Below are positions 33,558 through 43,881 of a stretch of DNA of 64,000 nucleotides, in pieces; the first letter of the stretch is position 1; each line of letters opens with the position of its first letter. The DNA comes from Clostridiales bacterium (GTDB taxonomy: Bacteria > Bacillota > Clostridia > Christensenellales > CAG-138), in assembly GCA_012838425.1 (NCBI GenBank), contig DUPG01000001.1:49592-113591 (forward strand), in the 5' to 3' direction. Position numbers and translations under genes: made by a program. The notes under the pieces were generated by a model, which made no database searches, was not told where the DNA came from, and worked only from the letters and a program-made list of their open reading frames with translations.

Positions 33558-33997
33558 TAGACCACCTCAAATGTCCCGCCGCATGCTGTAATAGCTTCTA
33601 TTGCTGACTTTGAGAACTTGGCAGCCTTAACATCCAAACGCTTTGTAAGCTCACCCCTGCCTAAAACCTTCAAGCCGTCTTTTTCCATCTTCTTGATTAT
33701 ACGCATCTCATAAAGGAGCTGTTGTGTAACCACTGTTCCGTCCTCTAAATTATTCAAATCTGAAACATTGATTACATTGTAAACCTTGGCAAATATGTTT
33801 GTAAAGCCGCGCTTGGGCAAACGGCGCGTCAATGGCATCTGACCGCCTTCGAAGCCGTTCTTCTTGCTGCCGCTGCGAGCCTTCTGACCCTTATGACCCA
33901 TTGTGGCAGTCTTGCCCATACCTGAGCCGGTACCGCGACCGACTCTCTTTTTCTTGAATACCGAACCCTCGGCAGGTCCTATTTCATGTAATCTCAT
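33557..33997 (-). CDS. rplO: Ribosomal protein L15
   Basis: 146 residues; [27 protein letters not shown] is the basic signature. Last ribosomal gene before secY, as usual. Confidence 0.97.
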   Translation of the reverse strand: MRLHEIGPAEGSVFKKKRVGRGTGSGMGKTATMGHKGQKARSGSKKNGFEGGQMPLTRRLPKRGFTNIFAKVYNVINVSDLNNLEDGTVVTQQLLYEMRIIKKMEKDGLKVLGRGELTKRLDVKAAKFSKSAIEAITACGGTFEVV

Positions 33998-34012
33998 ACT
34001 TACCTCCTAAGG

Positions 34013-34192
34013 TTATGCCTGTTCAACGACTACCAAGTGGCGAACCTTGAATATCATGCCACGAATGCAGTCATTATCAGGTTGAATTACCGAGTGATTG
34101 AGCTTCTTTAAGCCCAATGCCTTAACGGTAGCCACCTGGTCCTTCGGACAGCCTATGGTGCTTTTTTTAAGCGTTATCTTCAAATTAGCCAT
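34013..34192 (-). CDS. rpmD: Ribosomal protein L30
   Basis: 59 residues: [47 protein letters not shown]. Lies between rpsE and rplO; GGAGGGAACAG upstream. Confidence 0.96.
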   Translation of the reverse strand: MANLKITLKKSTIGCPKDQVATVKALGLKKLNHSVIQPDNDCIRGMIFKVRHLVVVEQA

Positions 34193-34205
34193 ACTGTTCC
34201 CTCCG

Positions 34206-34712
34206 TCAATCCATTATCTCTGCGACTGTCTTGCCGCGCATGCGAGCTATTTCCTCCGCGGTGCGAAGCTGCTTCAAGCCGTCAAGAGTTGCTTTTGCGC
34301 AGTTTATAGGATTGTTTGTACCAAAGCTCTTTGTGCGAATATCCTTGATTCCAGCCAGCTCAAGAACCGCGCGAACGGGACCGCCGGCGATAACGCCAGT
34401 ACCTTCTTCAGCGGGGAGCATTCTTACATGACCCTTGCTGAATCTTCCCTCAACCTCATGAGGTATTGTAGTGCCTACAATAGGTACTGCTATCATGTTG
34501 CGCTTCGCGTCCTCTACGCCCTTCCTTACTGCTTCGGGAATCTCGGCTGCTTTGCCCAAGCCAATGCCTACATGACCGTTTTCGTCGCCTACTACCATGA
34601 GCGCTGTGAAGCGGAAGTTTCTACCGCCCTTAACAACCTTAGCAACGCGGTTGATAGCGACCATCTTTTCTTTCAAATCAAGAGTTGAAGCATCAATTCT
34701 GTTATTCTGCAT
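34206..34712 (-). CDS. rpsE: Ribosomal protein S5
   Basis: 168 residues. I start at MQNNRIDAS, nine bases after AGGAGG; nine further codons upstream lie within that site. [27 protein letters not shown] is the signature. Contacts mRNA entry and decoding fidelity sites. Confidence 0.97.
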   Translation of the reverse strand: MQNNRIDASTLDLKEKMVAINRVAKVVKGGRNFRFTALMVVGDENGHVGIGLGKAAEIPEAVRKGVEDAKRNMIAVPIVGTTIPHEVEGRFSKGHVRMLPAEEGTGVIAGGPVRAVLELAGIKDIRTKSFGTNNPINCAKATLDGLKQLRTAEEIARMRGKTVAEIMD

Positions 34713-34728
34713 TGTGTAATACCTCCTA

Positions 34729-35103
34729 TTAGAAATCAAGGCCGGCTTTGCGTGCGCCGTTTGCTAACGCCTCAACTCTGCCCATGTAGCGATAGCCGCC
34801 GCGGTCGAATACAACCTTGGTGATTCCTTTTTCAATAGCGCGCTTACCTAAAACTTCGCCTGTGATTTCTGCTGCTTCCTTCTTGGTCTTGCCTTCAAGC
34901 TGAGCCTTGACTTCGGGGTCAAGCGTTGAAGCGGAAACCAATGTAACGCCAGTGCCGACTGTGTCGTCAATTATCTGAGCGTATATGTGCGAAAGCGAAC
35001 GATAAACATTCAAACGCGGTCTTTCGGTTGTTCCTGTCAACTGATTACGCATGCGCCTATGGCGAGCCTTGCGCACAGCATTTTTGTTTATAAGTTTAAT
35101 CAT
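34729..35103 (-). CDS. rplR: Ribosomal protein L18
   Basis: 124 residues; [20 protein letters not shown] and [25 protein letters not shown] are standard. Binds 5S rRNA with L5. Confidence 0.97.
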   Translation of the reverse strand: MIKLINKNAVRKARHRRMRNQLTGTTERPRLNVYRSLSHIYAQIIDDTVGTGVTLVSASTLDPEVKAQLEGKTKKEAAEITGEVLGKRAIEKGITKVVFDRGGYRYMGRVEALANGARKAGLDF

Positions 35104-35120
35104 ACCGTTCTCCTCTCCCC

Positions 35121-35660
35121 TTACTTAGCTGTTTTGCCTTCCTTGCGGCGTACATTCTCATTAGCATAGCGAATACCCTTGCCCTTGTAGGGTTCAGGCT
35201 CACGCTTCGCTCTGATGTCCGCTGCAATCTGGCCAACCTGCTGCTTATTTATACCCTTTACTGAGATTTTGTTCGGGGCAGGTACTTCAAACTGTATGCC
35301 CTTTGGAGGGTCGAACTCTACAGGATGTGAATAGCCCAGGTTAAGAACTAACTTGGTGCCCTGAAGCTGCGCCCTGTAACCGGTACCCACGATTTCAAGG
35401 TCTTTTTGGAAGCCCTGCGTTACGCCGACTACCATATTGTTAATAAGCGTGCGTGAAAGCCCATGCAATGAGCGATGCTGCTTATCATCTGAGCTGCGGG
35501 TTACTCTAACAACGCCGTTGTCAATTTCAAGCCCGATAAGCGGTGAAATCTTCTCGCTAAGCTCCCCTTTGGGACCCTTAACTGTAACGGTGCGGTCGTC
35601 TGAAACCGTAATTGTCACTCCGCCTGGAATGGTTATCGGAAGTTTTCCGATTCTTGACAT
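35121..35660 (-). CDS. rplF: Ribosomal protein L6
   Basis: 179 residues; begins [14 protein letters not shown] and ends [21 protein letters not shown] signature (here [24 protein letters not shown]). AGGAGGTGTAATT precedes the ATG. Confidence 0.97.
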   Translation of the reverse strand: MSRIGKLPITIPGGVTITVSDDRTVTVKGPKGELSEKISPLIGLEIDNGVVRVTRSSDDKQHRSLHGLSRTLINNMVVGVTQGFQKDLEIVGTGYRAQLQGTKLVLNLGYSHPVEFDPPKGIQFEVPAPNKISVKGINKQQVGQIAADIRAKREPEPYKGKGIRYANENVRRKEGKTAK

Positions 35661-35676
35661 AATTACACCTCCTGAA

Positions 35677-36072
35677 TTACCAAATGTATGCTAAGACTTC
35701 GCCGCCTATAGCGCTGTGCCTTGCCTGACGGTCCGTCATAATGCCTCGTGAAGTTGAAATGATAGCGATTCCCAAGCCGTTAAGCACCTTTGGAATCTTA
35801 TCCTTTCTTGCATAAACACGCAAGCCGGGTTTGCTTATGCGCTTCAAGCCTGATATAACAGGTGTGCGGTTCGCGTACTTAAGCTTAATCACTATGTTCT
35901 TAATTGAGCCTTCCTCAACCAGCTTGAAGTCCTTGATATAGCCTTCGTCCAAAAGGATTTGTGCTATTGACTGCTTTAAGTTTGAAAAAGGTATCGAAAC
36001 TTCCTCATGCCTTGCAACGAGGGCGTTGCGAATGCGAGTAAGCATATCTGCAATGGGGTCTGTAGTTACCAT
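35677..36072 (-). CDS. rpsH: Ribosomal protein S8
   Basis: 131 residues starting [18 protein letters not shown] behind GGAGG; a longer in-frame reading would overlap rpsN and is rejected. Ends [26 protein letters not shown], the standard signature. Confidence 0.97.
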   Translation of the reverse strand: MVTTDPIADMLTRIRNALVARHEEVSIPFSNLKQSIAQILLDEGYIKDFKLVEEGSIKNIVIKLKYANRTPVISGLKRISKPGLRVYARKDKIPKVLNGLGIAIISTSRGIMTDRQARHSAIGGEVLAYIW

Positions 36073-36092
36073 AATATTTCCTCCTTGATTAC

Positions 36093-36278
36093 TTACCAGC
36101 TTGCCTTGCGCACGCCGGGTATTTCGCCCTTGTATGCCAATTCGCGGAAGCATATGCGGCATATGCCGAACTTACGCAGAACTGCGTGCGGACGACCGCA
36201 AATGCGGCATCTCGTATAGCTGCGGGTGCTGAACTTCGGCTTACGCTGTTGTTTTATTTTCATGCTGACTTTTGCCAC
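36093..36278 (-). CDS. rpsN: Ribosomal protein S14, zinc-binding type
   Basis: 61 residues with [25 protein letters not shown], two CxxC pairs of the short zinc form. Its presence fits a Firmicute. Confidence 0.98.
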   Translation of the reverse strand: MAKVSMKIKQQRKPKFSTRSYTRCRICGRPHAVLRKFGICRICFRELAYKGEIPGVRKASW

Positions 36279-36293
36279 GATTGTTACCTCCTA

Positions 36294-36923
36294 TTATGCC
36301 TGTGCAAAGGGCATACCCAATGCGTTGAGCAGCTCTTTGGCCTCTTCGTCGGTCTTAGCGGTGGTTACGAAAATAATATCCATGCCGCGAACCTTTTCAA
36401 CATCGTCATAATTGATTTCGGGGAATATCAACTGCTCCTTCAAGCCTATTGAATAGTTGCCCCTGCCGTCAAAGCTGTTGGGTGAAACGCCGGCGAAGTC
36501 TCTAACGCGAGGAAGCACTATGTTCATCAGCTTATCCGCGAAGTAGAACATTCTGTCGCCGCGAAGTGTAACCTTTGCGCCAACATTCATACCGGCGCGG
36601 AGCTTGAAGTTAGCAATGGACTTCTTAGCCTTTGTGATAACAGGCTTCTGACCTGTTATTAGCGTAAGCTCGTTAACTGCGGCTTCGATTCCCTTAGGAT
36701 TGTCCTTGTCGGCGCCTAAGCCCATGTTTACGACGATTTTTTCGAGCTTCGGCACTTCCATAACATTCTTATAGCCAAACTTCTCAATCAAATAAGGTAT
36801 AACCTCATTCTTATACTTTTCCCTCAATCGAGCGGGAGCAGAAAAGCCAGCTAATTGTTCTTCGTTCTGCTGCTTCTTTTTCTTAGGCTGTTCAGCTGCC
36901 TGGGCTTCTTGTTTCTTTGCCAT
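36294..36923 (-). CDS. rplE: Ribosomal protein L5 with an N-terminal extension
   Basis: 209 residues. The normal protein begins at about residue 31 ([20 protein letters not shown]). Before it lies [22 protein letters not shown]..., a low-complexity Lys/Gln/Glu leader not usual in L5. GGGAG lies right before the chosen ATG (36923); a TTG further upstream is unlikely. The body is intact ([37 protein letters not shown]). Binds 5S rRNA. Confidence 0.94.
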   Translation of the reverse strand: MAKKQEAQAAEQPKKKKQQNEEQLAGFSAPARLREKYKNEVIPYLIEKFGYKNVMEVPKLEKIVVNMGLGADKDNPKGIEAAVNELTLITGQKPVITKAKKSIANFKLRAGMNVGAKVTLRGDRMFYFADKLMNIVLPRVRDFAGVSPNSFDGRGNYSIGLKEQLIFPEINYDDVEKVRGMDIIFVTTAKTDEEAKELLNALGMPFAQA

Positions 36924-36937
36924 AACTATCTCCCTTC

Positions 36938-37261
36938 TCAATCAATGTTCTTATTGCACTTCTTGCAAGCGCGATGCTTCTTGCCGTTCTCATCGAAGGC
37001 ATAGCCTACGCGTGTGGGCTTTGAGCACTTGGGACATATAAGCATCACATTGGATACATGTATGGGTGCTTCCTTTTCGATACGGCCGCCCTGCTCGCCC
37101 TGCTTGCGAGGCCTTGTGTGGCGAATTATCATGTTGGCGTTTTGAACTATAATGCGTCTTTCAGCGGGGTATGCGGTCAAAACCTTGCCCTTTTTACCCT
37201 TATCCTCGCCGCTTATAATCACTACGGTATCGCCGCTTTTGATTCTTAGCTTGTTATTCAT
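36938..37261 (-). CDS. rplX: Ribosomal protein L24 with zinc ribbon
   Basis: 107 residues; [20 protein letters not shown] is the KOW motif. The C-terminus [14 protein letters not shown] ... CKKCNKNID has two CxxC pairs and can hold zinc. Confidence 0.96.
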   Translation of the reverse strand: MNNKLRIKSGDTVVIISGEDKGKKGKVLTAYPAERRIIVQNANMIIRHTRPRKQGEQGGRIEKEAPIHVSNVMLICPKCSKPTRVGYAFDENGKKHRACKKCNKNID

Positions 37262-37273
37262 GGTTTACCTCCA

Positions 37274-37642
37274 TCAAAGCACTTCAGGTGCCAAGGATAC
37301 AATCTTCATGTAATCCTTTTCGCGCAATTCTCTTGCGACAGGCCCGAAAATACGCGTGCCCTTGGGCTGCTTTGCGTCATTGATTATTACTGCTGCGTTG
37401 TCGTCGAAGCGTATGAAGCTGCCGTCGCTGCGATATACGCCGCTGACTGAGCGAACTATAACCGCTTTTACTACATCCTTTTTCTTAACAGCGCCGCCAG
37501 GGGAAGCGCTCTTTACGGAGGCAACAATAACATCACCAATGTTCGCATACTTGCGGCCTGAACCGCCAAGAACCTTGATGCACATAATTTCTTTTGCACC
37601 GCTGTTGTCTGCGACCTTTAGTCTGGTTTGTGGTTGTATCAT
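37274..37642 (-). CDS. rplN: Ribosomal protein L14
   Basis: 122 residues, [22 protein letters not shown] and [25 protein letters not shown]. Sits at the subunit interface. Confidence 0.98.
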   Translation of the reverse strand: MIQPQTRLKVADNSGAKEIMCIKVLGGSGRKYANIGDVIVASVKSASPGGAVKKKDVVKAVIVRSVSGVYRSDGSFIRFDDNAAVIINDAKQPKGTRIFGPVARELREKDYMKIVSLAPEVL

Positions 37643-37655
37643 TGTGCTGTCCTCC

Positions 37656-37916
37656 TTACTTAGCCTTCTCGACGATTTCTACAACACGCCAGCGCTTATG
37701 CTTGCTCATGGGGCGTGTTTCCATAATCTTTACTGTATCGCCTACTTGGCATGTATTTTCCTCGTCATGCGCCATAAACTTCTTTGTGCGGTTAATCATC
37801 TTGCCGTACAAGGGATGACGCACCTTGGTTTTCGTGGCGACGACTATCGTCTTTTCCATCTTATCGCTTACTACTATGCCTATGCGAGTTTTGCGGTAAC
37901 CTCTTTGCAGTGTCAT
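37656..37916 (-). CDS. rpsQ: Ribosomal protein S17
   Basis: 86 residues; [28 protein letters not shown] and [23 protein letters not shown] are standard. Confidence 0.97.
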   Translation of the reverse strand: MTLQRGYRKTRIGIVVSDKMEKTIVVATKTKVRHPLYGKMINRTKKFMAHDEENTCQVGDTVKIMETRPMSKHKRWRVVEIVEKAK

Positions 37917-37917
37917 C

Positions 37918-38145
37918 TCAGTTTACTCCTTTCGCCTCAGACTTCGCAGCTTCACGCACGCGCTCTGAAATCAAAGTCTTAACGCGGGCTATATTGCGCT
38001 TGCATTCTGAAATCTTCATAGTGTTGGTCAATTGACCCGTAGCAAGCTGAAAACGAAGGTTGAACAGCTCTTCCTTCAATTCCTTCTCACGAAGTGCAAG
38101 CTCGGAATCCTTGAGTTTTCTCAATTCGCTCATTTTCAGTTTCAT
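37918..38145 (-). CDS. rpmC: Ribosomal protein L29
   Basis: 75 residues; [21 protein letters not shown] and [11 protein letters not shown]. Start overlaps the rplP stop (ATGA). Confidence 0.97.
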   Translation of the reverse strand: MKLKMSELRKLKDSELALREKELKEELFNLRFQLATGQLTNTMKISECKRNIARVKTLISERVREAAKSEAKGVN

Positions 38146-38576
38146 TCTACATCACCGCCTACATTCAAGCTGTCCCTGTGGACTATTTTGCATTTGAGGG
38201 GAAGCTTGTGCATAGCTAATCTCAATGCTTCCTTCATTATGTCTTCCTCAACGCCGCCAATTTCGAACATTACTCTGCCCGGCTTAACTACGGCTACCCA
38301 GTATTCGGGTGAACCTTTACCGCTTCCCATACGGGTTTCGGCGGGCTTCTCAGTAACGGGCTTATCGGGGAATATCTTTATCCAAACCTTACCGCCACGC
38401 TTGATGAAACGAGTCATCGCAATACGAGCGGCTTCTATCTGGTTGCTTGTTACCCATGCGGGTTCTGCTGCTACCAAGCCCATTTCGCCATAGCAAATAA
38501 CATTTCCGCGTGAAGCCTTGCCCTTCATACGACCGCGGTGAACTCTCCTGTACTTCACTCTTTTGGGCATTAACAT
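38142..38576 (-). CDS. rplP: Ribosomal protein L16
   Basis: 144 residues starting [15 protein letters not shown]; the ATG overlaps the rpsC stop (TAATG) with AGGAGG upstream. Near the peptidyl transferase centre. Confidence 0.98.
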   Translation of the reverse strand: MLMPKRVKYRRVHRGRMKGKASRGNVICYGEMGLVAAEPAWVTSNQIEAARIAMTRFIKRGGKVWIKIFPDKPVTEKPAETRMGSGKGSPEYWVAVVKPGRVMFEIGGVEEDIMKEALRLAMHKLPLKCKIVHRDSLNVGGDVE

Positions 38577-39283
38577 TATTGCCTTCCTCCTTCCCTGCGG
38601 GACTTGCGAGGTCTTCTCTCCTTAGGTCTTTCTATCTCCTGCTGAGGCGCTTTGCCACCTAAAACCTCACCCTTATAAATCCAAGTCTTTACACCTATAC
38701 GGCCGTAAGTGGTGTGTGCCTCTGCGAAGCCGTAGTCGATGTCCGCTCTTATTGTCTGTAATGGTATTGAACCCTCATGGTAATGCTCGGACCTTGCGAT
38801 TTCCGCGCCGCCTAAGCGACCCGAGCACATAACCTTTATACCCTTTGCTCCTGCCTTCATGGCTCTTGTCATAGCCTGCTTCATAGCGCGGCGATATGAT
38901 ATGCGCTTCTCAAGCTGGCTTGCTATATTCTCAGCTATTAACTGAGCGTTCGTATCGGGGTTGCGAACTTCAATTATATTGATGCTTACGGGCTTGCCTG
39001 TAATCTTTGAAACCTCTTCTTTAATGGTATCAACGCCTACGCCGCCTTTTCCAAGCAATACACCGGGGCGTGCAGTGTGAATGCTTACAGTTGCCTTGTT
39101 CGATGCGCGCTCAATATCAATCTTTGAGATTGCTGCGCTGTAATATGTCTTCTTGATATGCTCTCTTATCTTCTTGTCCTCGATAAGATAGTCGGCAAAA
39201 TCCTTTTTGGAAGCATACCAACGGGTATTCCAGTCCCTGATAACACCGACTCTCAAGCCGTTTGGATGTACTTTTTGTCCCAT
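38576..39283 (-). CDS. rpsC: Ribosomal protein S3
   Basis: 235 residues; [24 protein letters not shown], the KH segment ([17 protein letters not shown], where G-x-x-G is usual as GKKG) and the end [12 protein letters not shown]. Basic C-terminal tail. Confidence 0.97.
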   Translation of the reverse strand: MGQKVHPNGLRVGVIRDWNTRWYASKKDFADYLIEDKKIREHIKKTYYSAAISKIDIERASNKATVSIHTARPGVLLGKGGVGVDTIKEEVSKITGKPVSINIIEVRNPDTNAQLIAENIASQLEKRISYRRAMKQAMTRAMKAGAKGIKVMCSGRLGGAEIARSEHYHEGSIPLQTIRADIDYGFAEAHTTYGRIGVKTWIYKGEVLGGKAPQQEIERPKERRPRKSRREGGRQ

Positions 39284-39297
39284 TCTTCTACCTCCTG

Positions 39298-39684
39298 TTA
39301 GTTTGCCGTATCAAGAATTATCGTGATATGGCTTGTGCGCTTCAAAATACGCGCAGCACTGCCCCTTGCACGCGCCCTGAATCTCTTAAGCGTGGGACCC
39401 TGATTTGCAAATGTTTCTGCAACATAAAGGTTATCAGCCGAAAGATTTAGGTTGTTCTCTGCATTCGCTATTGCCGAATTCAACACCTTCAGCACCGGCA
39501 AAGCAGCAGCCTTGGGCGTGAATTGAAGTATAGCTCGCGCTTCGTTGACCTTCTTGCCGCGAATGAGGTCTATGACAACCTTCACCTTGCGGGAGGAAAT
39601 GCGAATGTACTTCGCAGTAGCGCGCGGACGCCTATCAGCATTCTCTCTACGACGCTGTGCTCTTAATTTTTGATTTAGTGCCAT
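39298..39684 (-). CDS. rplV: Ribosomal protein L22
   Basis: 128 residues; [25 protein letters not shown] and [20 protein letters not shown]. Lines the exit tunnel. A short N-terminal extension ([20 protein letters not shown]) precedes the core. Confidence 0.97.
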   Translation of the reverse strand: MALNQKLRAQRRRENADRRPRATAKYIRISSRKVKVVIDLIRGKKVNEARAILQFTPKAAALPVLKVLNSAIANAENNLNLSADNLYVAETFANQGPTLKRFRARARGSAARILKRTSHITIILDTAN

Positions 39685-39697
39685 TTTCTACGCCTCC

Positions 39698-39979
39698 TTA
39701 CTTCCCGCGAGTGGACTTCTCTGAGCCCTTATGCCCACGGAATGTGCGTGTGGGAGCAAACTCGCCTAACTTATGTCCTACCATCTCTTCAGTAATATAT
39801 ATCGGCACATGCTTCCTTCCGTCGTGAACGGCAATCGTGTGGCTTACCATCTCAGGAAATATCGTGGAAGCACGCGACCATGTTTTTACTACTGTCTTCT
39901 TGCCGCCTGAATTCATGGCCTGTATGCGATTCAACAGACGCTCTTCAACATATGGCCCTTTCTTTGTTGACCTACTCAT
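39698..39979 (-). CDS. rpsS: Ribosomal protein S19
   Basis: 93 residues; [19 protein letters not shown] and [21 protein letters not shown]. Confidence 0.98.
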   Translation of the reverse strand: MSRSTKKGPYVEERLLNRIQAMNSGGKKTVVKTWSRASTIFPEMVSHTIAVHDGRKHVPIYITEEMVGHKLGEFAPTRTFRGHKGSEKSTRGK

Positions 39980-39997
39980 GCTTTACTCCTTTCCGTA

Positions 39998-40831
39998 TTA
40001 CATACCGCCTCTGCGACGGACTATGAACTTATCATTGACATTCTTAGTCTTTCTGGTCTTATAACCCAATGCAGGCTTACCCCAGGGAGTAACAGGACCA
40101 GGACGACCGATGGGGCTCTTGCCTTCACCGCCGCCGTGCGGGTGGTCAACGGGATTCATCGCCGAACCGCGAACGGTAGGACGAATGCCCATATGACGCT
40201 TTCTGCCAGCCTTGCCGAGTACTATGTTTGCGTGCTCTTGATTGCCAACCTGACCTATGGTTGCCATTGCGTTCATAGGAACGAGTCGCACTTCGCCTGA
40301 GGGCAAGCGTACCTGAGCATACTTGCCTTCCTTAGCCATAAGCTGAGCAGCACTGCCTGCGCTGCGTACCAGCTGAGCACCCTTGCCGGGCTTCAGCTCT
40401 ATGCAGTGAATCATAGTGCCTACGGGTATGTTAGCGATAGGAAGCGCGTTTCCGACCTTGATGTCGGCGCTTTCGCCTGAAACGACTGTATCTCCTACCT
40501 GCAAGCCCAAGGGAGCTATGATGTAGCGCTTTTCACCGTCTACATAGTGAAGAAGTGCTATATTAGCCGAGCGGTTGGGGTCGTACTCTATTGTAGCAAC
40601 CTTAGCGGGTATGTTGTGCTTGTTGCGCTTGAAGTCTATAATACGATACTTGCGCTTTGCACCGCCGCCCTGATGACGAACTGTAATCTTACCGGAATGG
40701 TTTCTGCCGCCCTTCTTCTTCAAAATCTCAAGCAAGGACTTCTCAGGGGTAGTGGTAGTGATTTCATTATACTCGGACACCGTCATAAAACGCTGACCCG
40801 GAGTAGTAGGTTTAATCTTTCTTATAGCCAT
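39998..40831 (-). CDS. rplB: Ribosomal protein L2
   Basis: 277 residues; [23 protein letters not shown] [11 protein letters not shown], and [21 protein letters not shown] with the conserved His. Needed for peptidyl transfer. Confidence 0.98.
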   Translation of the reverse strand: MAIRKIKPTTPGQRFMTVSEYNEITTTTPEKSLLEILKKKGGRNHSGKITVRHQGGGAKRKYRIIDFKRNKHNIPAKVATIEYDPNRSANIALLHYVDGEKRYIIAPLGLQVGDTVVSGESADIKVGNALPIANIPVGTMIHCIELKPGKGAQLVRSAGSAAQLMAKEGKYAQVRLPSGEVRLVPMNAMATIGQVGNQEHANIVLGKAGRKRHMGIRPTVRGSAMNPVDHPHGGGEGKSPIGRPGPVTPWGKPALGYKTRKTKNVNDKFIVRRRGGM

Positions 40832-40843
40832 GGTTCCCTCTCC

Positions 40844-41140
40844 TTACTGCGACAGGCTGTCAAAGAAGTCTATACCCTTTGACGATTCCTTTAATTGCAC
40901 ATATGCTTTCTTTGTTGAAGCTCTACGCCCAACAAATCTGCCTTGACGCTTCATTTTGCCAAGCTGATTTATCGTGTTAACCTTTTCAACCTGAACATTG
41001 AAAATCTGCTCGATAGCCTGCTTGATTTCATCCTTTGATGCCCTCTTATCAACTATGAAGCAATACTTCCTCATAGAAATAGTGTCATAGCTCTTCTCTG
41101 TGAGAACGGGCTTTATGATAATGTCATACGGACTTGTCAT
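40844..41140 (-). CDS. rplW: Ribosomal protein L23
   Basis: 98 residues; DIIIKPVLTEKSYDTI and KKAYVQLKESSKGIDF. Overlaps rplD by four bases. Docking site for trigger factor and SRP; trigger factor is encoded at 47.7-49.0 kb. Confidence 0.97.
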   Translation of the reverse strand: MTSPYDIIIKPVLTEKSYDTISMRKYCFIVDKRASKDEIKQAIEQIFNVQVEKVNTINQLGKMKRQGRFVGRRASTKKAYVQLKESSKGIDFFDSLSQ

Positions 41141-41760
41141 TGTACGTAAACCTCCTCGACCTTAGCAAGCGCGTCTTTTGTCAAGATAACTTGCTTATGC
41201 TTCAAAATGTCGTAAACATTCAAGGTGCTAACGAGAGTAGTTTCAATATGGGGTATGTTTCTCGCAGCCAACTCAACCTTTTCTGTTTTTTCAGGAAGCA
41301 CTATGAGAGCGTTGTTGGTGTTCAATGCTTCAAGCACCTTCGCCATTTCGCGTGTTTTTGCTTCCTTGATATCAAGATTATCCAATACGATTATTGATTC
41401 GCTGATAACCTTCGAGGATAAAGCGCTTCTCAATGCTAAACGCCTAACCTTTTTGTTAATGCTCATGCGGTAGTCGCGCGGCTTCGGCGCAAATACAACG
41501 CCGCCGTGCCTCCATTGAGGCGCACGAATTGAGCCATGACGCGCTCTGCCTGTTCCCTTTTGCCTCCAAGGCTTTTTGCCGCCGCCACGAACCTCTGAAC
41601 GCGTTAATGCGCTTTGTGTGCCCTGGCGTCTGTTAGCCAAGTGCGCCTTAACGACCAGGTGCATTACATGGACATTGGGCGTAATTCCGAACAGGTAATC
41701 GTTCAGCTCAATATCACCGATTTTCTTGCCTGTCATATCTAACAATGCTACTGTCGGCAT
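41137..41760 (-). CDS. rplD: Ribosomal protein L4
   Basis: 207 residues; RRQGTQSALTRSEVRGGGKKPWRQKGTGRARHGS loop is conserved. In several bacteria L4 represses the S10 operon by binding its leader; the long leader before rpsJ would allow this. Confidence 0.98.
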   Translation of the reverse strand: MPTVALLDMTGKKIGDIELNDYLFGITPNVHVMHLVVKAHLANRRQGTQSALTRSEVRGGGKKPWRQKGTGRARHGSIRAPQWRHGGVVFAPKPRDYRMSINKKVRRLALRSALSSKVISESIIVLDNLDIKEAKTREMAKVLEALNTNNALIVLPEKTEKVELAARNIPHIETTLVSTLNVYDILKHKQVILTKDALAKVEEVYVQ

Positions 41761-41785
41761 CTATGTTTCCTCCTTCCTCTAATCC

Positions 41786-42418
41786 TCAACCCTTGACGGT
41801 GTTCTTTACGAGAACAAGACCCTTTTTAGCGCCCGGAACAGCTCCATGCACCAAAAGCAGGTTGCGCTCTTTATCAACACGAATCACTTCGAGGTTCTGC
41901 ACAGTTACTCTTTCACATCCCATATGGCCGGGGAGATTCTTAGTCTTGAATACTTCGCCGGGGTATGTGTTAGCGCTCATTGAGCCAACGCCCCTATGGA
42001 AGCCCGAGCCATGCGACATTCTGCCTCTGCTCTGATTATGCCTCTTTATAACGCCTGCATAGCCCTTACCCTTTGAAGTGCCGGTAACATCAACCTTATC
42101 GCCAGCCTCAAACATATCCGCTGTGATTTCGCTGCCTAACTCATAGTTAGCTGCGTCGTCGAGCCTGAACTCGCGCAGATAACGGAAGTACTGCTTCAAT
42201 CCGGCCTTCTCAAAATGACCCTTCATGGGCTTGGTAACGAGCTTTTCACGAACGGGCGCGAAGCCTAACTGCACCGCGTTATAACCGTCGCTCTCAACTG
42301 TTTTAACCTGAACAACAGAGCATGGTCCTGCCTGCAACACTGTTACGGGAATCATTGTGCCATCTTCACGAAACATCTGCATCATGCCAACTTTTCTTGC
42401 AATAATAGCCTTTTTCAT
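41786..42418 (-). CDS. rplC: Ribosomal protein L3
   Basis: 210 residues; [15 protein letters not shown] and [32 protein letters not shown]. Early assembly protein. Confidence 0.98.
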   Translation of the reverse strand: MKKAIIARKVGMMQMFREDGTMIPVTVLQAGPCSVVQVKTVESDGYNAVQLGFAPVREKLVTKPMKGHFEKAGLKQYFRYLREFRLDDAANYELGSEITADMFEAGDKVDVTGTSKGKGYAGVIKRHNQSRGRMSHGSGFHRGVGSMSANTYPGEVFKTKNLPGHMGCERVTVQNLEVIRVDKERNLLLVHGAVPGAKKGLVLVKNTVKG

Positions 42419-42433
42419 AATCGCACCTCCCCC

Positions 42434-42742
42434 TTACAGCTTTATTTCAATGTCAACGCCAGCGGGCAAATCTAACTTCATAAGTGCGTCAACTGTTTTT
42501 GATGACGGCTCTATGATGTCGATCAAACGCTTGTGCGTGCGCATTTCGAATTGTTCGCGGCTGTCCTTATGTTTGTGTGGTGAACGGAGTATAGTTATAA
42601 TTTCCTTCTCCGTAGGCAGCGGTATAGGACCAGATACCGCGGCGCCTGTTCTGCGTGCTGTATCGACTATCTTTGCCGCGGATGCGTCGATCAGCGCGTG
42701 CTCATACGCCTTGAGCTTAATGCGTATCCTTTGGTTTGCCAT
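42434..42742 (-). CDS. rpsJ: Ribosomal protein S10
   Basis: 102 residues from [20 protein letters not shown] behind AGGAGG; the longer reading upstream is leader. First gene of the S10-spc-alpha cluster; in other bacteria also part of NusB-NusE antitermination. Confidence 0.98.
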   Translation of the reverse strand: MANQRIRIKLKAYEHALIDASAAKIVDTARRTGAAVSGPIPLPTEKEIITILRSPHKHKDSREQFEMRTHKRLIDIIEPSSKTVDALMKLDLPAGVDIEIKL

Positions 42743-42887
42743 TTTTATTCCTCCTATTTTATTCGGCATACACTGCCCCGTGTGTTTCATGCTAATTTTT
42801 TACACGGGGTTTCTGCCCCTTAGTTTTGTGAGAATTACCCGGATGGCCACCGGCAACCTCTCACGAAGGTGTGCATAAAATGCACGC
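42743..42887 (-). promoter_or_regulatory. S10-operon leader
   Basis: About 145 bases between the promoter and rpsJ. It starts with GTGCATTTTATGCAC (hairpin) and later has GGGG-CAGAAA-CCCC. The length suggests autogenous control by a ribosomal protein; no known leader family is identified with certainty. Confidence 0.45.
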
Positions 42888-42893
42888 TTGGTT

Positions 42894-42922
42894 ATGATAC
42901 CATAAGGGAAAAGCGTGTGCAA
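42894..42922 (-). promoter_or_regulatory. Promoter of the S10 operon
   Basis: Minus strand TTGCAC, 17 bases, TATCAT; preceded by an A/T-rich tract (TTTTTCAAAAAAC and AATTTTTCCCC) that may be an UP element for the alpha C-terminal domain. Confidence 0.75.
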
Positions 42923-43070
42923 GCGTTTTTTGAAAAATTTTTGGGGAAAAATTATATATTTTTAGTGTGAGGTTAGCTCGCTTTGCGCAAAACGCGAAAT
43001 GAATAACGCAAAATGTATAATGATAAATGCATATTGTGCAAGGCGCAATATTTTATGCCTGCTGGATATT

Positions 43071-43808
43071 TCACGATTCGCGGCGGCAAATCCCAAACGC
43101 AACTCTCGCCTGCTCTCTCAGCATAGGCAGGCCGTTTTGTATGCGCTTGCCCTGCGCTTCTGCGGCTTTGAGAAGCTTTGTCTTTTTCGGGGAATACACT
43201 AAATCGCATACTGTATCGAAATTCTTAACAAAATCGAAATTCGCGAAGTCGTCATAGCCCGCACTGCCCAATGGTGTTGCGTTTATGAATATGTCGTGCG
43301 GGGAAAAAGCATCGGCAAGCCGCACACCGAACCTATCTGCCAGCTCTGCCGCTTTCTTGGCGTTGCGCCCGCAAATCGAAATGTGCTTAGTGTGCTTTTT
43401 TAATTCGCTTAGCAAGGCGCTTGCGGCACCTCCCGAACCGTATAGCAGAATACGCCTGTTCTCAAAATCAATATTATCTGCCTGCAAACCTCTTATGAAG
43501 CCAATACCGTCAGTGGAATAGCCTGTCCATTCATTATTATAAATGGTAACTAAATTCACGCTGTCAGCCGCGCGCGCGGATTCGCTGATAACATCTAAAT
43601 ACTGCATTATTGCTTGCTTGTATGGCATTGTTACCGCGAAGGCGTTGAGATCTCTTTCCTCCACGATTGCGCGAATGTGCCGCAGCTCATCGGGCAGAAT
43701 TGAAATTAGCGAGAAATTCCCGTCAATTTTATGCTCCGAAAAAAGCCCGGCATACAGAGCGGGCGACAGACTTTTTCCGATTCGACTTCCAATAAGCGCA
43801 ATATTCAT
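43071..43808 (-). CDS. aroE: Shikimate dehydrogenase
   Basis: 245 residues, slightly short. SRIGKSLSPALYAGLF is the shikimate site, AVTMPYK holds the catalytic lysine, LLYGSGGAASALLSELKK is the NADP dinucleotide loop and FINATPLGS follows. Reduces 3-dehydroshikimate in aromatic amino acid synthesis. No other aro genes are near. No ribosome-binding site is seen and the promoter places transcription start at about the ATG, so the mRNA may be leaderless. Confidence 0.92.
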   Translation of the reverse strand: MNIALIGSRIGKSLSPALYAGLFSEHKIDGNFSLISILPDELRHIRAIVEERDLNAFAVTMPYKQAIMQYLDVISESARAADSVNLVTIYNNEWTGYSTDGIGFIRGLQADNIDFENRRILLYGSGGAASALLSELKKHTKHISICGRNAKKAAELADRFGVRLADAFSPHDIFINATPLGSAGYDDFANFDFVKNFDTVCDLVYSPKKTKLLKAAEAQGKRIQNGLPMLREQARVAFGICRRES

Positions 43809-43814
43809 AGCTTC

Positions 43815-43842
43815 ATTATAATAATGCGCTTAGAATAGTCAA
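43815..43842 (-). promoter_or_regulatory. Promoter of aroE
   Basis: Minus strand TTGACT, 16 bases, TATAAT; its -10 ends seven bases before the aroE start codon. Confidence 0.65.
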
Positions 43843-43846
43843 ACGC

Positions 43847-43875
43847 TTGCAAAATTAGGCGGATTATTCGATAAT
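43847..43875 (+). promoter_or_regulatory. Promoter of holA
   Basis: TTGCAA, 17 bases, GATAAT; its -10 ends six bases before the holA start codon. Back to back with the aroE promoter. Confidence 0.65.
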
Positions 43876-43881
43876 ATTTCT

